Source: RYN-230 sp963711705 | GTDB taxonomy: Bacteria > Actinomycetota > Actinomycetes > Streptosporangiales > Streptosporangiaceae | NCBI GenBank assembly: GCA_963711705.1 | Contig: CAVQFM010000008.1 | Span: forward strand, 1-64,000 | Length of the DNA: 64,000 bases | Reading direction: 5' to 3' | Part shown: in pieces, positions 8,752 to 16,333 of the stretch | How the letters are laid out: each line of letters starts with the position of its first letter | Numbering within the stretch: the stretch's first letter is position 1 | Notes under the pieces: generated by a model | The model's input: the letters and a program-made list of their open reading frames with translations, nothing else | Databases searched by the model: none | Told to the model about the DNA's origin: nothing | Translations under genes and position numbers: made by a program

Positions 8752-10650
8752 ATGACAGCGGACAACGAAAGCCGAGTCGAGCCGGGAACAGGCCCAGTGA
8801 CCGGGGTGAACGGACGTGGTTCTTCGGTGCCTGCGGTGCGGATCGAGGGTGTGGTCAAGCGTTTCGGGGCGACCGTGGCGCTGGATGGTGCCGGGCTCGA
8901 GGTCCCGGCGGGGATGGTGTTTGGCCTGCTGGGCCCGAACGGGGCGGGCAAGACCACGCTGGTTCGCATTCTGGCCACGCTGCTGGCACCCGATGCGGGC
9001 CGAGCGGAGGTCTTCGGCCACGACGTGGTGCGCGAGCCAGCCGCTGTCCGCGAGCTGATCGGCCTCACGGGGCAGTTCGCGGCGGTCGATGAGCTGTTGA
9101 CCGGACGTGAGAACCTGGAGATGTTCGGCCGCCTGTTCAAGCTGTCCCGTGAGCGGGCTCACCGCCGCGCCGACGAGCTGCTGGCGCGGTTCGACCTGGC
9201 GCAGGCGGCTGACCGGCCGGCCCGGACCTACTCCGGCGGCATGCGCCGCCGGCTCGACATCGCCTCGAGCCTGCTGACCCGGCCGCAGATCCTGTTCCTC
9301 GACGAGCCAACCACGGGCCTGGATCCGCGCAGCCGCAACGAGATCTGGGCCATCGTGCGCGAGTTGCGGCGCGAGGGGACAACGCTCCTGCTCACCACCC
9401 AGTACCTCGAGGAAGCCGATCAGCTGGCCGACCGGATCGCGGTCATCGACCACGGGAAGGTGATCGCGGAGGGAACCGGGAACGAGCTCAAGGACCGCGT
9501 CGGCGGCCAGATCCTGGAAGTAGAACTGTCCAGCGCGGGGCAGCGCGACCAGGCGCAGGCGGTGCTCGCCGGGGTCGGCTGTGGCGAGCCGCAGCCGGAC
9601 GAGCGCCCAGACCGGCTCACCCTCCCGGCCCCGCGCAACGGGCTCCAGCTGGTGGAGGAGGCGGCCGCCGAGCTGCGCCGGGCACAGATCGGCGTCAACG
9701 ACATCGGGCTGCGCCGGCCCACGCTTGATGATGTCTTCCTGCAGCTGACCGGCGCCCCGCCCAGCGAGGACGGCGCCGGACCTAGCCCCCGGGCCCGGCG
9801 GCGCCCCCGGCCCCAGCCACCGGAGCCGGATGTCTCAGCGCCTCGCGCGCCGGTACTGCGGCTGCGGCTCCCGTCGCCGCAGGCCGTGCGCTCGGCCACC
9901 ACCGACATCGCCGTGGTCACCGGCCGCAACCTGCGTCACTTCATCCGCCAGCCGGACCTGCTGGTCTTCTCCACCATCCAGCCGGTCCTGTTCGTGCTGC
10001 TGTTTGTCTACGTGTTCGGCGGCGCGATCAGCCGCTCGCTGCCGCACGGGATCGTCTACGTCGACTTCCTGCTGCCCGGGATCTTCGTCCAGTCGGTCAC
10101 CTTCGGCGCCTCGCAGACGGCGGTCGGCCTGAAGGAAGACCTGACACGCGGGGTGGTCAACCGGTTCCGGTCGATGCCGATGGCCCGCTCCGCGGTGCTG
10201 GCCGGGCGCACCGTGGCCGACCTGGTCCGCAACATCGCGATCATCGGGCTGATGATCGCCGTCGGCTACCTGGTCGGGTTCCGCTTCCTCGGCGGGGTAG
10301 CCGGGGCGGTCGGATGCATCGCCGTCGTCGCCGCCTTCGGCTTGGCCCTCAGCTGGATTTTCGCTTTCGTCGCGCTCGCCGTCCGGGGCGCCGAGACGGC
10401 GCAGACGGCCGGGTTCGTCGTGATCTTCCCGCTCGTCTTCGCCAGCTCAGTGTTCGTGCCCATCTCCACCTTCCCAGACTGGCTGCAGACGTTCGCGAAA
10501 ATCAACCCCGTCACCGTCACCGCCAACGCCGCCCGCTCGCTCGCGCTCTACGGCACCCCGGTGTCGCTGGGAGCGGCCGCGGCATGGATCGGCGGCCTGC
10601 TAGCCGTATTCATCCCCCTGTCCGTATGGCGCTACCGGCGGATCAGCTAA
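8752..10650 (+). CDS. Fused ABC-2 exporter: ATPase plus permease (DrrA-DrrB-like)
   Basis: 632 residues. The N-terminal ATPase has Walker A GPNGAGKTT (about 61-68), the daunorubicin-resistance-type Q-loop region LTGQFAAVDELLTG, signature YSGGMRRRLDIA (about 160), Walker B ILFLDEP and a TTQYLEEADQLADR switch region. A proline-rich linker (about 345-380) joins an ABC-2 permease of six predicted helices with the LPGIFVQSV and FRSMP landmarks of DrrB proteins. DrrA and DrrB are usually separate genes; fusions are known. Probably exports a hydrophobic drug or lipid-like compound. The ATG follows GAGGAG. The palindromes at 8662 suggest control by a repressor that is not adjacent. Confidence 0.88.
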   Translation: MTADNESRVEPGTGPVTGVNGRGSSVPAVRIEGVVKRFGATVALDGAGLEVPAGMVFGLLGPNGAGKTTLVRILATLLAPDAGRAEVFGHDVVREPAAVRELIGLTGQFAAVDELLTGRENLEMFGRLFKLSRERAHRRADELLARFDLAQAADRPARTYSGGMRRRLDIASSLLTRPQILFLDEPTTGLDPRSRNEIWAIVRELRREGTTLLLTTQYLEEADQLADRIAVIDHGKVIAEGTGNELKDRVGGQILEVELSSAGQRDQAQAVLAGVGCGEPQPDERPDRLTLPAPRNGLQLVEEAAAELRRAQIGVNDIGLRRPTLDDVFLQLTGAPPSEDGAGPSPRARRRPRPQPPEPDVSAPRAPVLRLRLPSPQAVRSATTDIAVVTGRNLRHFIRQPDLLVFSTIQPVLFVLLFVYVFGGAISRSLPHGIVYVDFLLPGIFVQSVTFGASQTAVGLKEDLTRGVVNRFRSMPMARSAVLAGRTVADLVRNIAIIGLMIAVGYLVGFRFLGGVAGAVGCIAVVAAFGLALSWIFAFVALAVRGAETAQTAGFVVIFPLVFASSVFVPISTFPDWLQTFAKINPVTVTANAARSLALYGTPVSLGAAAAWIGGLLAVFIPLSVWRYRRIS

Positions 10651-10808
10651 GCCGCCTTCCGCCACCCGAAGATCCTCATCACATCAGCTGCGGGGAATCC
10701 CGCAGCGTAGCCGGGCGTGGATGGAGGCCGGCGGCGTCGCCGAAATGGCGACGCTCGATCATTCCGCCGGCGGACGCCGTCTGGCGTGCCCGTCCGTAGC
10801 GTGGGCGC

Positions 10809-11717
10809 ATGGATGTGATCAGTTGCAAGCGCCTGACCAAGCGGTTCGGGGTGACCGTCGCGGTGAGTGAACTCGATCTCGACGTTTCAGCTGGCCAGAT
10901 CTATGGCTTTCTCGGCCCGAACGGGGCTGGCAAGACCACCACAATCCGCATGCTGCTCGGCCTGATCGCCCCGACCGAGGGCCAGATCCGGCTGCTCGGG
11001 CGCCCGCTGCCGGACCCGCGGGCGGTTGCGCAGACTGGCTCGATGATCGAGGAGCCGGCGTTCTATCCGTGGCTGACCGGGCGGCAGAACCTGCAGGTGC
11101 TCGCCGCAGAAGGGGGCGGCTGCGCCGCCTCTGAGTTCGGCCGGGTGCTTGAGGGCAGCGGGTTGAGCGATGTCGCGGGCCGGAAGGTCAGGGCTTACTC
11201 GCAAGGCATGCGCCAGCGGCTGGGGCTGGCTGCTGCGATGCTCGGCCGACCGCCGCTTCTGATCATCGATGAGCCGACCAACGGGCTTGATCCGGCGGGC
11301 ATCAGGGAGATCCGCAGCCTGCTGCGCGATCTGGCGGCGGACGGGACGACAGTGTTCATGTCCAGTCATCTGCTGGCCGAGGTGGAGCAGGTCTGCGACC
11401 GGGTGGCGGTGATCGTCCGGGGCCGGGTCGTCGAGGAGGGCGCGCCCGCCGGGCTCGGCGCGATACGGCGGCGGATCCGGGTGCAGGTCGATGTGGCCGA
11501 CATCGAGGCCGCTGGCCGGCTGCTGGCAAGGTGGCAGTCGCGCCAGTTGGACGGCACGTTCCTGGTTGAGCACGACAGCGGCCGGGATGTGAACGCGGCA
11601 CTGGCCGCGGGCGGTGTCATCGCCGACTCGGTAGCCGTCGAACTCCCGCGGCTGGAGGACAGATTCCTGGAGATCGTCAAGGAAGAGGATGCACATGCTG
11701 TGGCTGCTGGCGGCTGA
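10809..11717 (+). CDS. ABC exporter ATP-binding protein (BcrA-like)
   Basis: 302 residues. Walker A GPNGAGKTT at 36-44, signature YSQGMRQRLGLA at about 130 (the SxGM variant of bacitracin/lantibiotic-type ATPases), Walker B LLIIDEPTNGLDP at about 152, H-loop SSHLL. The C-terminal 80 residues are a regulatory tail typical of BcrA-type exporters. It overlaps the permease gene by 23 bases, so the pair is translationally coupled, and is followed by a sensor kinase and response regulator: the arrangement of self-sensing antibiotic-peptide detoxification modules. The first unit of the probable four-gene operon 10809-14443. Confidence 0.88.
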   Translation: MDVISCKRLTKRFGVTVAVSELDLDVSAGQIYGFLGPNGAGKTTTIRMLLGLIAPTEGQIRLLGRPLPDPRAVAQTGSMIEEPAFYPWLTGRQNLQVLAAEGGGCAASEFGRVLEGSGLSDVAGRKVRAYSQGMRQRLGLAAAMLGRPPLLIIDEPTNGLDPAGIREIRSLLRDLAADGTTVFMSSHLLAEVEQVCDRVAVIVRGRVVEEGAPAGLGAIRRRIRVQVDVADIEAAGRLLARWQSRQLDGTFLVEHDSGRDVNAALAAGGVIADSVAVELPRLEDRFLEIVKEEDAHAVAAGG

Positions 11718-12597
11718 GTTCCGCAAGCTCGTCAGGCCGCTGGTGTGGGGCACTGCGCTCGTGATCGTGGCGTTTTGCCTGCTCATCACCTGGGCAGCCG
11801 CGCACAACGCCCGCGCCGGTCTGGCAAGTCCGCGGATCCCTGACGTTTGCGCGAAGGCGGCCACCGCCCAGTGCAGGCAGGTGATAGCACATGCGCACGG
11901 CGCCGCACGGGCCGCGGCAGCGGCCACCGGCCAGCTCGCCCAGCCGGGCGAGGTAGGCCGCGTCGCCGCCGGGATGCTCGCCTCGTTGCCGGGCTTGCTG
12001 CTGATAGCGATGATCGCCGGGGGGCACTGGGGCGGCGAATGGGGATCTCGGACCATACGGCAGCTGCTGTGCCGGGAGGGGCGCCGGGGCCGGGTACTCG
12101 TCGCGAAGTGGCTATCCATCTGGGTGGCCGGGGTGGCCACCCTGCTGGCCTGCTGGCTGGTCCTGGCTCTGGCGGCACGGGGGGTTGCTGCTGCGTCTGG
12201 CCTGCCGGCTGTTCATTCTGCGCTGTGGGCGGGCCTGGGCTCGTCGGCGTCGTCAGCCGGGCGAGCCGTCGTAGTGCTCGGGATGTTCGCGGCCGTGGGG
12301 ACCGCGGCGGGCACGATTGGCCGGGGCCAGCTTGCCACCACGGCGGTGACGGCTGGCTCGATGCTGCTCGCGTTGCTGGTCGCGGGCATCGCGAGCATCG
12401 GCCAGCTGTCCCCGGCGTCCTTCGTGCAGGCCTGGATGGGCTTTGGCCCCGCCGGTTACCTGCCGACGAACTTCTGGAGCAGGTTTGTTAGCGGCGGCCA
12501 TGTCGGCCAGCTTGCCGGGCTGGCCGGTGTTCTGGTCACCGCCGCGGTCGCTGCTGCTATCGCCCGCTGGCGATTCGCCACGGACGTGACCGCGTGA
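11695..12597 (+). CDS. ABC-2 type permease
   Basis: 300 residues from ATG 11695, preferred over ATG 11689 because GGAAGAGG sits 6 bases before it. Hydrophobic segments: about 15-38, 98-118, 145-170, 200-225, 230-255 and 270-295, i.e. six helices of an ABC-2 permease. The first extracytoplasmic loop (about 40-95) is long and contains two cysteines (DVCAKAATAQCRQV) that could form a disulfide. The N-terminus LLAAEFRKLV is the usual cytoplasmic start of this class. Partner of the preceding ATPase. Confidence 0.82.
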   Translation: MLWLLAAEFRKLVRPLVWGTALVIVAFCLLITWAAAHNARAGLASPRIPDVCAKAATAQCRQVIAHAHGAARAAAAATGQLAQPGEVGRVAAGMLASLPGLLLIAMIAGGHWGGEWGSRTIRQLLCREGRRGRVLVAKWLSIWVAGVATLLACWLVLALAARGVAAASGLPAVHSALWAGLGSSASSAGRAVVVLGMFAAVGTAAGTIGRGQLATTAVTAGSMLLALLVAGIASIGQLSPASFVQAWMGFGPAGYLPTNFWSRFVSGGHVGQLAGLAGVLVTAAVAAAIARWRFATDVTA

Positions 12598-12629
12598 GCA
12601 GCGGCCCGATCGCGGCGTAAGGTCGAGCC

Positions 12630-13757
12630 GTGTGGACAGCCTGGTCGCAGCGGCGGCTGCCCGAGCGCAGCGTCGACTGTCTTCTAGCGGCAGCGCTGCT
12701 GATCTGGGCGCTCTTTGACGTGCCCTGGTGGTGGCGTCCGGCAGGCCACAGCGGCTCGACCCTGGCCATACTCGGCATCCTGGGGCTCGCCTTGGCGCAG
12801 TCAGTGCCGTTCCTGTGGCGGCGCAGTCAGCCGGGCGCGGTGCTGGCGCTGACCGGGGCATCGCTGACGGTGAAATACGCTACCCACCTCAATGTCTGGT
12901 CAGCGAGCGCCGCGGTGCTCGCCGCTGCCTACGGCCTCGGAGCATACGGTGACCGGGTAATGCGGCAGCTCACCCGTCTGCTGGCCTTCGGAGCGGTGAT
13001 CGGCGCGCTTGTCGCCTTGCAGGCCGGCGGCGGCGACCACTCGGCGGCCGTCGCGTGCGCGCTACTCGGCACGGCCCTTGTTCTCGGCGAGGTCACGAGC
13101 GCCCACCAAGACATCGCCACCGCCGCCGCCAGGCACGCGCACGACATGGAACGGGCAAGCCTCGCCCGGGAATTGCATGACGTAGTCGCCCATCAGCTCA
13201 GCGCTATCGCCGTGCAGGCCGGCGCTGCCCGGCTTGCGACGGCTGGTAACCCGCGAGCCGCATCCGAAGCGATCGCGGCGATCGAGCGGGAAGCCCGCGG
13301 CGGACTTGCCGAGCTGAACAACCTGGTCCGGGAACTGCGGCAATCCGGGACCGGCGACCCGGACCTGCCGCGGCTCGGCGACCTCCCCGGCCTCGTGCAG
13401 CGGGCCAAAGAGTCGGGCCTACGGGTCAAGCTGCGGGTGGACGGCGAGCCCAGGCCGCTGGCAGCCGCGGTCGAGCTCGCAGGCTACCGGGTCGTGCAGG
13501 AAAGCCTGACCAACGCAATTCGCTATGCGCCAGGCGCAACTGTCACAGTGCGCCTTGCCTATCGTGCCGACGGGATCACGGTCAACGTGGCCGATGACGG
13601 GCCCAGCAGGCTGGCCGCCGCGCCCGCAGGCCAGAGCGGCGGCGCCGGCCTGGCCGGGCTCACCGAACGGGCCCACCTGCTCGGCGGTTGTCTGGAGGCA
13701 GGCAGCCGCCAAGAAGGGGGATTCGCTGTGCGCGCGTTCCTGCCGGGCACCCGGTGA
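12630..13757 (+). CDS. Sensor histidine kinase, NarL-type (HisKA_3)
   Basis: 375 residues, GTG start. Four or five membrane helices within residues 15-150 form the sensor with almost no extracellular domain, as in intramembrane-sensing kinases that watch a neighbouring transporter. The phosphoacceptor is H183 in ARELHDVVAHQLSAIAVQAG. The ATPase part carries VVQESLTNAIRYAP (N box), VADDGP (a short G1 box) and GLAGLTERAHLLGG (G2). It starts 32 bases after the permease and overlaps the regulator by 4 bases (GTGA), so kinase, regulator and ABC exporter form one unit, likely an envelope or antibiotic stress response. Confidence 0.88.
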   Translation: MWTAWSQRRLPERSVDCLLAAALLIWALFDVPWWWRPAGHSGSTLAILGILGLALAQSVPFLWRRSQPGAVLALTGASLTVKYATHLNVWSASAAVLAAAYGLGAYGDRVMRQLTRLLAFGAVIGALVALQAGGGDHSAAVACALLGTALVLGEVTSAHQDIATAAARHAHDMERASLARELHDVVAHQLSAIAVQAGAARLATAGNPRAASEAIAAIEREARGGLAELNNLVRELRQSGTGDPDLPRLGDLPGLVQRAKESGLRVKLRVDGEPRPLAAAVELAGYRVVQESLTNAIRYAPGATVTVRLAYRADGITVNVADDGPSRLAAAPAGQSGGAGLAGLTERAHLLGGCLEAGSRQEGGFAVRAFLPGTR

Positions 13758-14443
13758 CCATCCGCGTCCTGGTCGTCGATGACCAGCCCGTGGTGCGTGC
13801 GGGAGTCGCGGCCCTGCTCGGCACCCAGCCAGACCTCGAGATCATCGGCGAGGCAGCCGATGGCCCGCAGGCCGTCGCGAGGGCATCGCAACTACGCCCC
13901 GACGTCGTCATCATGGATATCCGGATGCCGCGGCTGAACGGGATCGAGGCGACACGGCGGGTCGTCACGCTAACCCCCAACCCCCCTCGAGTCGTCCTGC
14001 TCACGACATTTGACCTCGACGAGTACGTGTTCGACGGCCTGCTGGCCGGCGCCAGTGGTTTCCTGCTGAAGCACGCACCGCCGGAGGAAATTCTGCTCGC
14101 TGTCCGGGCAGCGGCCGACGGCGATGCACTTGTCTCGCCAGCACCGATGCGGCGGCTCGTCGAACACTTCGTGCGCGGCAGGCCGCGCGCGGCACCCAAC
14201 CTGGATCAGCTCACTGATCGCGAGCGTCAGGTTCTCTTGCTCGTGGCCCGCGGGCTATCCAACGCCGCCATCGCTCGTCAGCTGGTCATCGGCGAGACCA
14301 CGGTGAAAACACACGTCACGCGGATCCTGACCAAACTCGCGCTGCGCGACCGAGCGCATGCCGTCATCTACGGATACGAAACCGGCCTGATCCGGCCCGG
14401 CGACGGCGCAGACCCGCAATCGTGGCCAGCGAGCACCGGCTGA
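13754..14443 (+). CDS. Response regulator, NarL/FixJ family
   Basis: 229 residues from the GTG that overlaps the kinase stop. The receiver domain has the acidic pair VVDDQ (9-10), phosphoacceptor D55 in VVIMDIRMP, the threonine in LLTTFD and lysine in FLLKHAPP. The C-terminal LuxR-type helix-turn-helix reads LTDRERQVLLLVARGLSNAAIA through TTVKTHVTRILTKL. Intact, unlike the paralogous regulator at 19443-20151. Probably activates the exporter operon 10809-14443. Confidence 0.9.
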   Translation: MTIRVLVVDDQPVVRAGVAALLGTQPDLEIIGEAADGPQAVARASQLRPDVVIMDIRMPRLNGIEATRRVVTLTPNPPRVVLLTTFDLDEYVFDGLLAGASGFLLKHAPPEEILLAVRAAADGDALVSPAPMRRLVEHFVRGRPRAAPNLDQLTDRERQVLLLVARGLSNAAIARQLVIGETTVKTHVTRILTKLALRDRAHAVIYGYETGLIRPGDGADPQSWPASTG

Positions 14444-14480
14444 CCCGTACCTACCCCGGCGTCGCTGCAGCTCTCACAGG

Positions 14481-14690
14481 TCAGCGGCATGGGGCCCAAC
14501 CCGTCGGCGAAGGCTGTTCGCTGAGAATCCCTATGCCCGCCGAGCGGACGCAGACGTTGCATGACGGCCAGCCGGCGGCGCCTGCAGCGCCCGCGAGCAT
14601 CCGGCTGCTGAGAAGGTTGCGGGCGGCGTTGGCGTAGGCCATCGCGTTGGTCAGGTCACGACCTGACCACCCGCAGTTGGGGACCGTGGG
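14481..14690 (-). pseudogene. Probable TnpB (IS200/IS605 OrfB) C-terminal relic
   Basis: The minus strand reads NCGWSGRDLTNAMAYANAARNLL and, 20 residues on, VRSAGIGILSEQPSP. The order resembles the end of TnpB proteins: a zinc-ribbon CG, RD..NAARNL (RuvC III region), a spacer, then SAGIPVL-like tail. The remainder of the gene, including the RuvC I and II parts, is absent upstream, where an integrase relic lies. The match is short and the zinc ribbon incomplete, so the call is tentative. If right, the left flank (below 14481) is where the transposon right end would have been. Confidence 0.4.
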
Positions 14691-14753
14691 GACTCGGCGG
14701 ACCCTCAGATAGGCGGCTAGTGCCGCCCGGCAGCGGTGATCGGCCACCCACCA

Positions 14754-14840
14754 GGGTGCAGGTAGCGCTGTGTCATGGTCAGCGTGCCGTGCCCGGCGAT
14801 CTTGCGTACGACGTGAACATGTCACGAGCCGAGCTGCACT
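14754..14840 (-). pseudogene. Tyrosine recombinase (integrase) C-terminal relic
   Basis: The minus strand encodes VRKIAGHGTLTMTQRYLHP, the hallmark end of tyrosine recombinases (LGHsxxxtTxxYxH) with the catalytic His and Tyr. Only about 25 residues are recognisable; upstream sequence (RDMFTSY) hints at the RHTF motif but is shifted. No complete integrase is present in the window. It fits the tRNA-Pro att-like scars and indicates that an integrative element once resided here. Confidence 0.6.
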
Positions 14841-15026
14841 GAGCAAGCTGCCATGACTGTGGCCGGTACTTTGCGCCCTGCCGTTTGCGGGCAAACGGCA
14901 CGAGCATGAATGAACTAGTGGCTACGTCCCTGCCCGGGCACATTGTGAGGGTCGTGTAACAGCGGGTGTCTGCGAGCACCGGGGGCTGGAAGCGCCCTGC
15001 GGGGGCATGCATGGTTAGGGGATGTG

Positions 15027-15293
15027 ATGAGTCAACAGGTTGAAGCGAAACAAGCGGGTCGGCGGGTCAGCGTCGGGGCGATCGCCTCGCTCACCGGCCT
15101 CGCGGTCCTGCTCATCTTCGTCATCCAGAATCGGGGGGACATCAGGTTCCACTTCCTGTCCGTGAGCTTTATCTGGCCGTTGTGGGTCTACACCATCGTG
15201 GTGGCGGTTTTCGGGGCATTGGTGTGGTTCGGGTTGGGCGTGATGCGTCGTCACAGACGCCGCAAGGAACGCCGTGAAAACCGGCGGTACTGA
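15027..15293 (+). CDS. LapA-domain (DUF1049) two-helix membrane protein
   Basis: 88 residues. Two hydrophobic helices (about 16-36 and 48-72) flank the conserved IQNRGDIRFHFLSVSFIWPL stretch, typical of the LapA/DUF1049 family named after an E. coli lipopolysaccharide-assembly factor. In Gram-positive actinobacteria the role is unknown. The tail is very basic (RRHRRRKERRENRR), placing it in the cytoplasm. ATG 15027 is preferred to GTG 15024 because AGGGG lies 5 bases before it. Confidence 0.8.
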   Translation: MSQQVEAKQAGRRVSVGAIASLTGLAVLLIFVIQNRGDIRFHFLSVSFIWPLWVYTIVVAVFGALVWFGLGVMRRHRRRKERRENRRY

Positions 15294-15561
15294 GTGGACG
15301 ATCGTATCCAAATGTCACCAGCCTGGGAGGCTGAGACTGCCTCATCTTCAACTAGGCAATACCCGGTCCAGCGAGTCTGCCGACTGTCCGCAGGCGACCG
15401 CTAGAACACGTGGTCTACCGTCCGATCGGACGCCACGGGCCCGCCCGGACCGGCCGCCGCGGGCGATCATGAACTGTCAGGCGACGTTGCCGGGCACTGC
15501 TCCAAACCCGCGAGATGGAAGAATGAAAGGCTCATGGCCGACGGCCAGGACGGAGGCTGGC

Positions 15562-15942
15562 ATGACACTGTCGTACGTCAAGGTCACAGACCTTCGCGTC
15601 GGTCTTCCGGTCGAGCATCTAGGCAAGCCCGACCCGATCCCTGTGCTGGACGGCACTCTGCGGGCGAACGGCCTGGTGCTGTACCCGGGCCACCCGGGAC
15701 GGGTCTGGAGTACCCTCACCCAGCATGTCCAGGTAACCTGGGCCGGCCTGGAGGACGAGCCAGCCACCTACGCCCTCGGGTTCAGCCTTCCCGGCGACGA
15801 CGAAACCTGCTACCCGAGCCTCGGGCTCCTCACCGAGGACGAGTTCACCCGGCGGGAACGCGCCCTCCAGGATCGCCTCGCGACCAGGACAAACCTGTCC
15901 GGCTGGGTTCCGCCGTGGTCCCGCGGCGACTCACCGCCCTGA
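15562..15942 (+). CDS. Hypothetical protein
   Basis: 126 residues from ATG 15562 with GGAGG five bases upstream. Reads as a compact soluble beta-rich domain (TLSYVKVTDLRVG..., VYP-like GLVLYPGHPGRVWSTL, VTWAGLEDEPATYALGFSLPGDDETCYPSLGLL). No signal peptide, membrane segment or familiar motif. Codon bias is normal for this genome, so it is probably a real gene. It lies alone between the LapA-like gene and the dispersed repeat. Confidence 0.6.
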   Translation: MTLSYVKVTDLRVGLPVEHLGKPDPIPVLDGTLRANGLVLYPGHPGRVWSTLTQHVQVTWAGLEDEPATYALGFSLPGDDETCYPSLGLLTEDEFTRRERALQDRLATRTNLSGWVPPWSRGDSPP

Positions 15943-16014
15943 TCACCAGACACCCGGCGCCAGCAGATGACCCCCGTGAGGCCAAATCACTCCGCCAGGA
16001 CTTTGCCGACCCCT

Positions 16015-16113
16015 GAGCCGACTTCCTTGTGAATGGTCCCCTTAAGGGGGTGTGCCGCCGACGTCCTACCAGGGCATTTGTCAATCGGCACGGCCAGCGA
16101 AGCCGGCTAGTCA
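16015..16113. repeat. ~100-bp dispersed repeat, copy B
   Basis: Second copy of the repeat at 3283-3382. It includes the palindrome CCCCTTAAGGGG, which in copy A is degraded (GGCCCCTTAGAGG). It sits between a hypothetical gene and the leuS promoter region. Confidence 0.7.
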
Positions 16114-16168
16114 GGTGGTCAGCTTGAATACCCGGCGGTAACCGCCGAGCTGGCTGGATGGCCTGCGC

Positions 16169-16174
16169 TACGCT
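16169..16174 (+). promoter_or_regulatory. Probable leuS -10 element
   Basis: TACGCT (TANNNT) lies 8 bases before the leader ATG at 16182, so transcription would begin at or next to that ATG, giving a leaderless leader peptide, common for actinobacterial attenuators. No good -35 is seen. Confidence 0.4.
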
Positions 16175-16181
16175 AGGTCCT

Positions 16182-16220
16182 ATGCGAGCGGCTGGGCTGC
16201 TTCTCGAAGCGCTGCGCTGA
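16182..16220 (+). CDS. leuS leader peptide (MRAAGLLLEALR)
   Basis: Twelve codons ATG...TGA reading MRAAGLLLEALR, with three consecutive leucine codons (CTG CTT CTC) and a fourth later. It precedes an intrinsic terminator and the leucyl-tRNA synthetase gene. This is the layout of ribosome-mediated attenuation: when charged Leu-tRNA is scarce the ribosome stalls on the leucines and the downstream hairpin balance shifts to readthrough. A hairpin GCTGAC/GTCAGC (16216-16232) overlaps the leader stop and could be the pause or alternative structure. Confidence 0.72.
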   Translation: MRAAGLLLEALR

Positions 16221-16239
16221 CGTTTGGTCAGCGTGGCGG

Positions 16240-16263
16240 CCCCTCCTGTGTGAGGGGTTTTTT
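16240..16263 (+). terminator. leuS attenuator terminator
   Basis: CCCCTC (16240-16245), loop CTGTGT, GAGGGG (16252-16257), six T. Located between the leader peptide and leuS, in the same orientation, so it can only act as an attenuator. Confidence 0.8.
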
Positions 16264-16333
16264 CGTCGGTACAGCAGCAATTGTGGCGGGGACTATGAGA
16301 CGGGACGCTGACCATTCCGGGCCCGGTGGGGGT

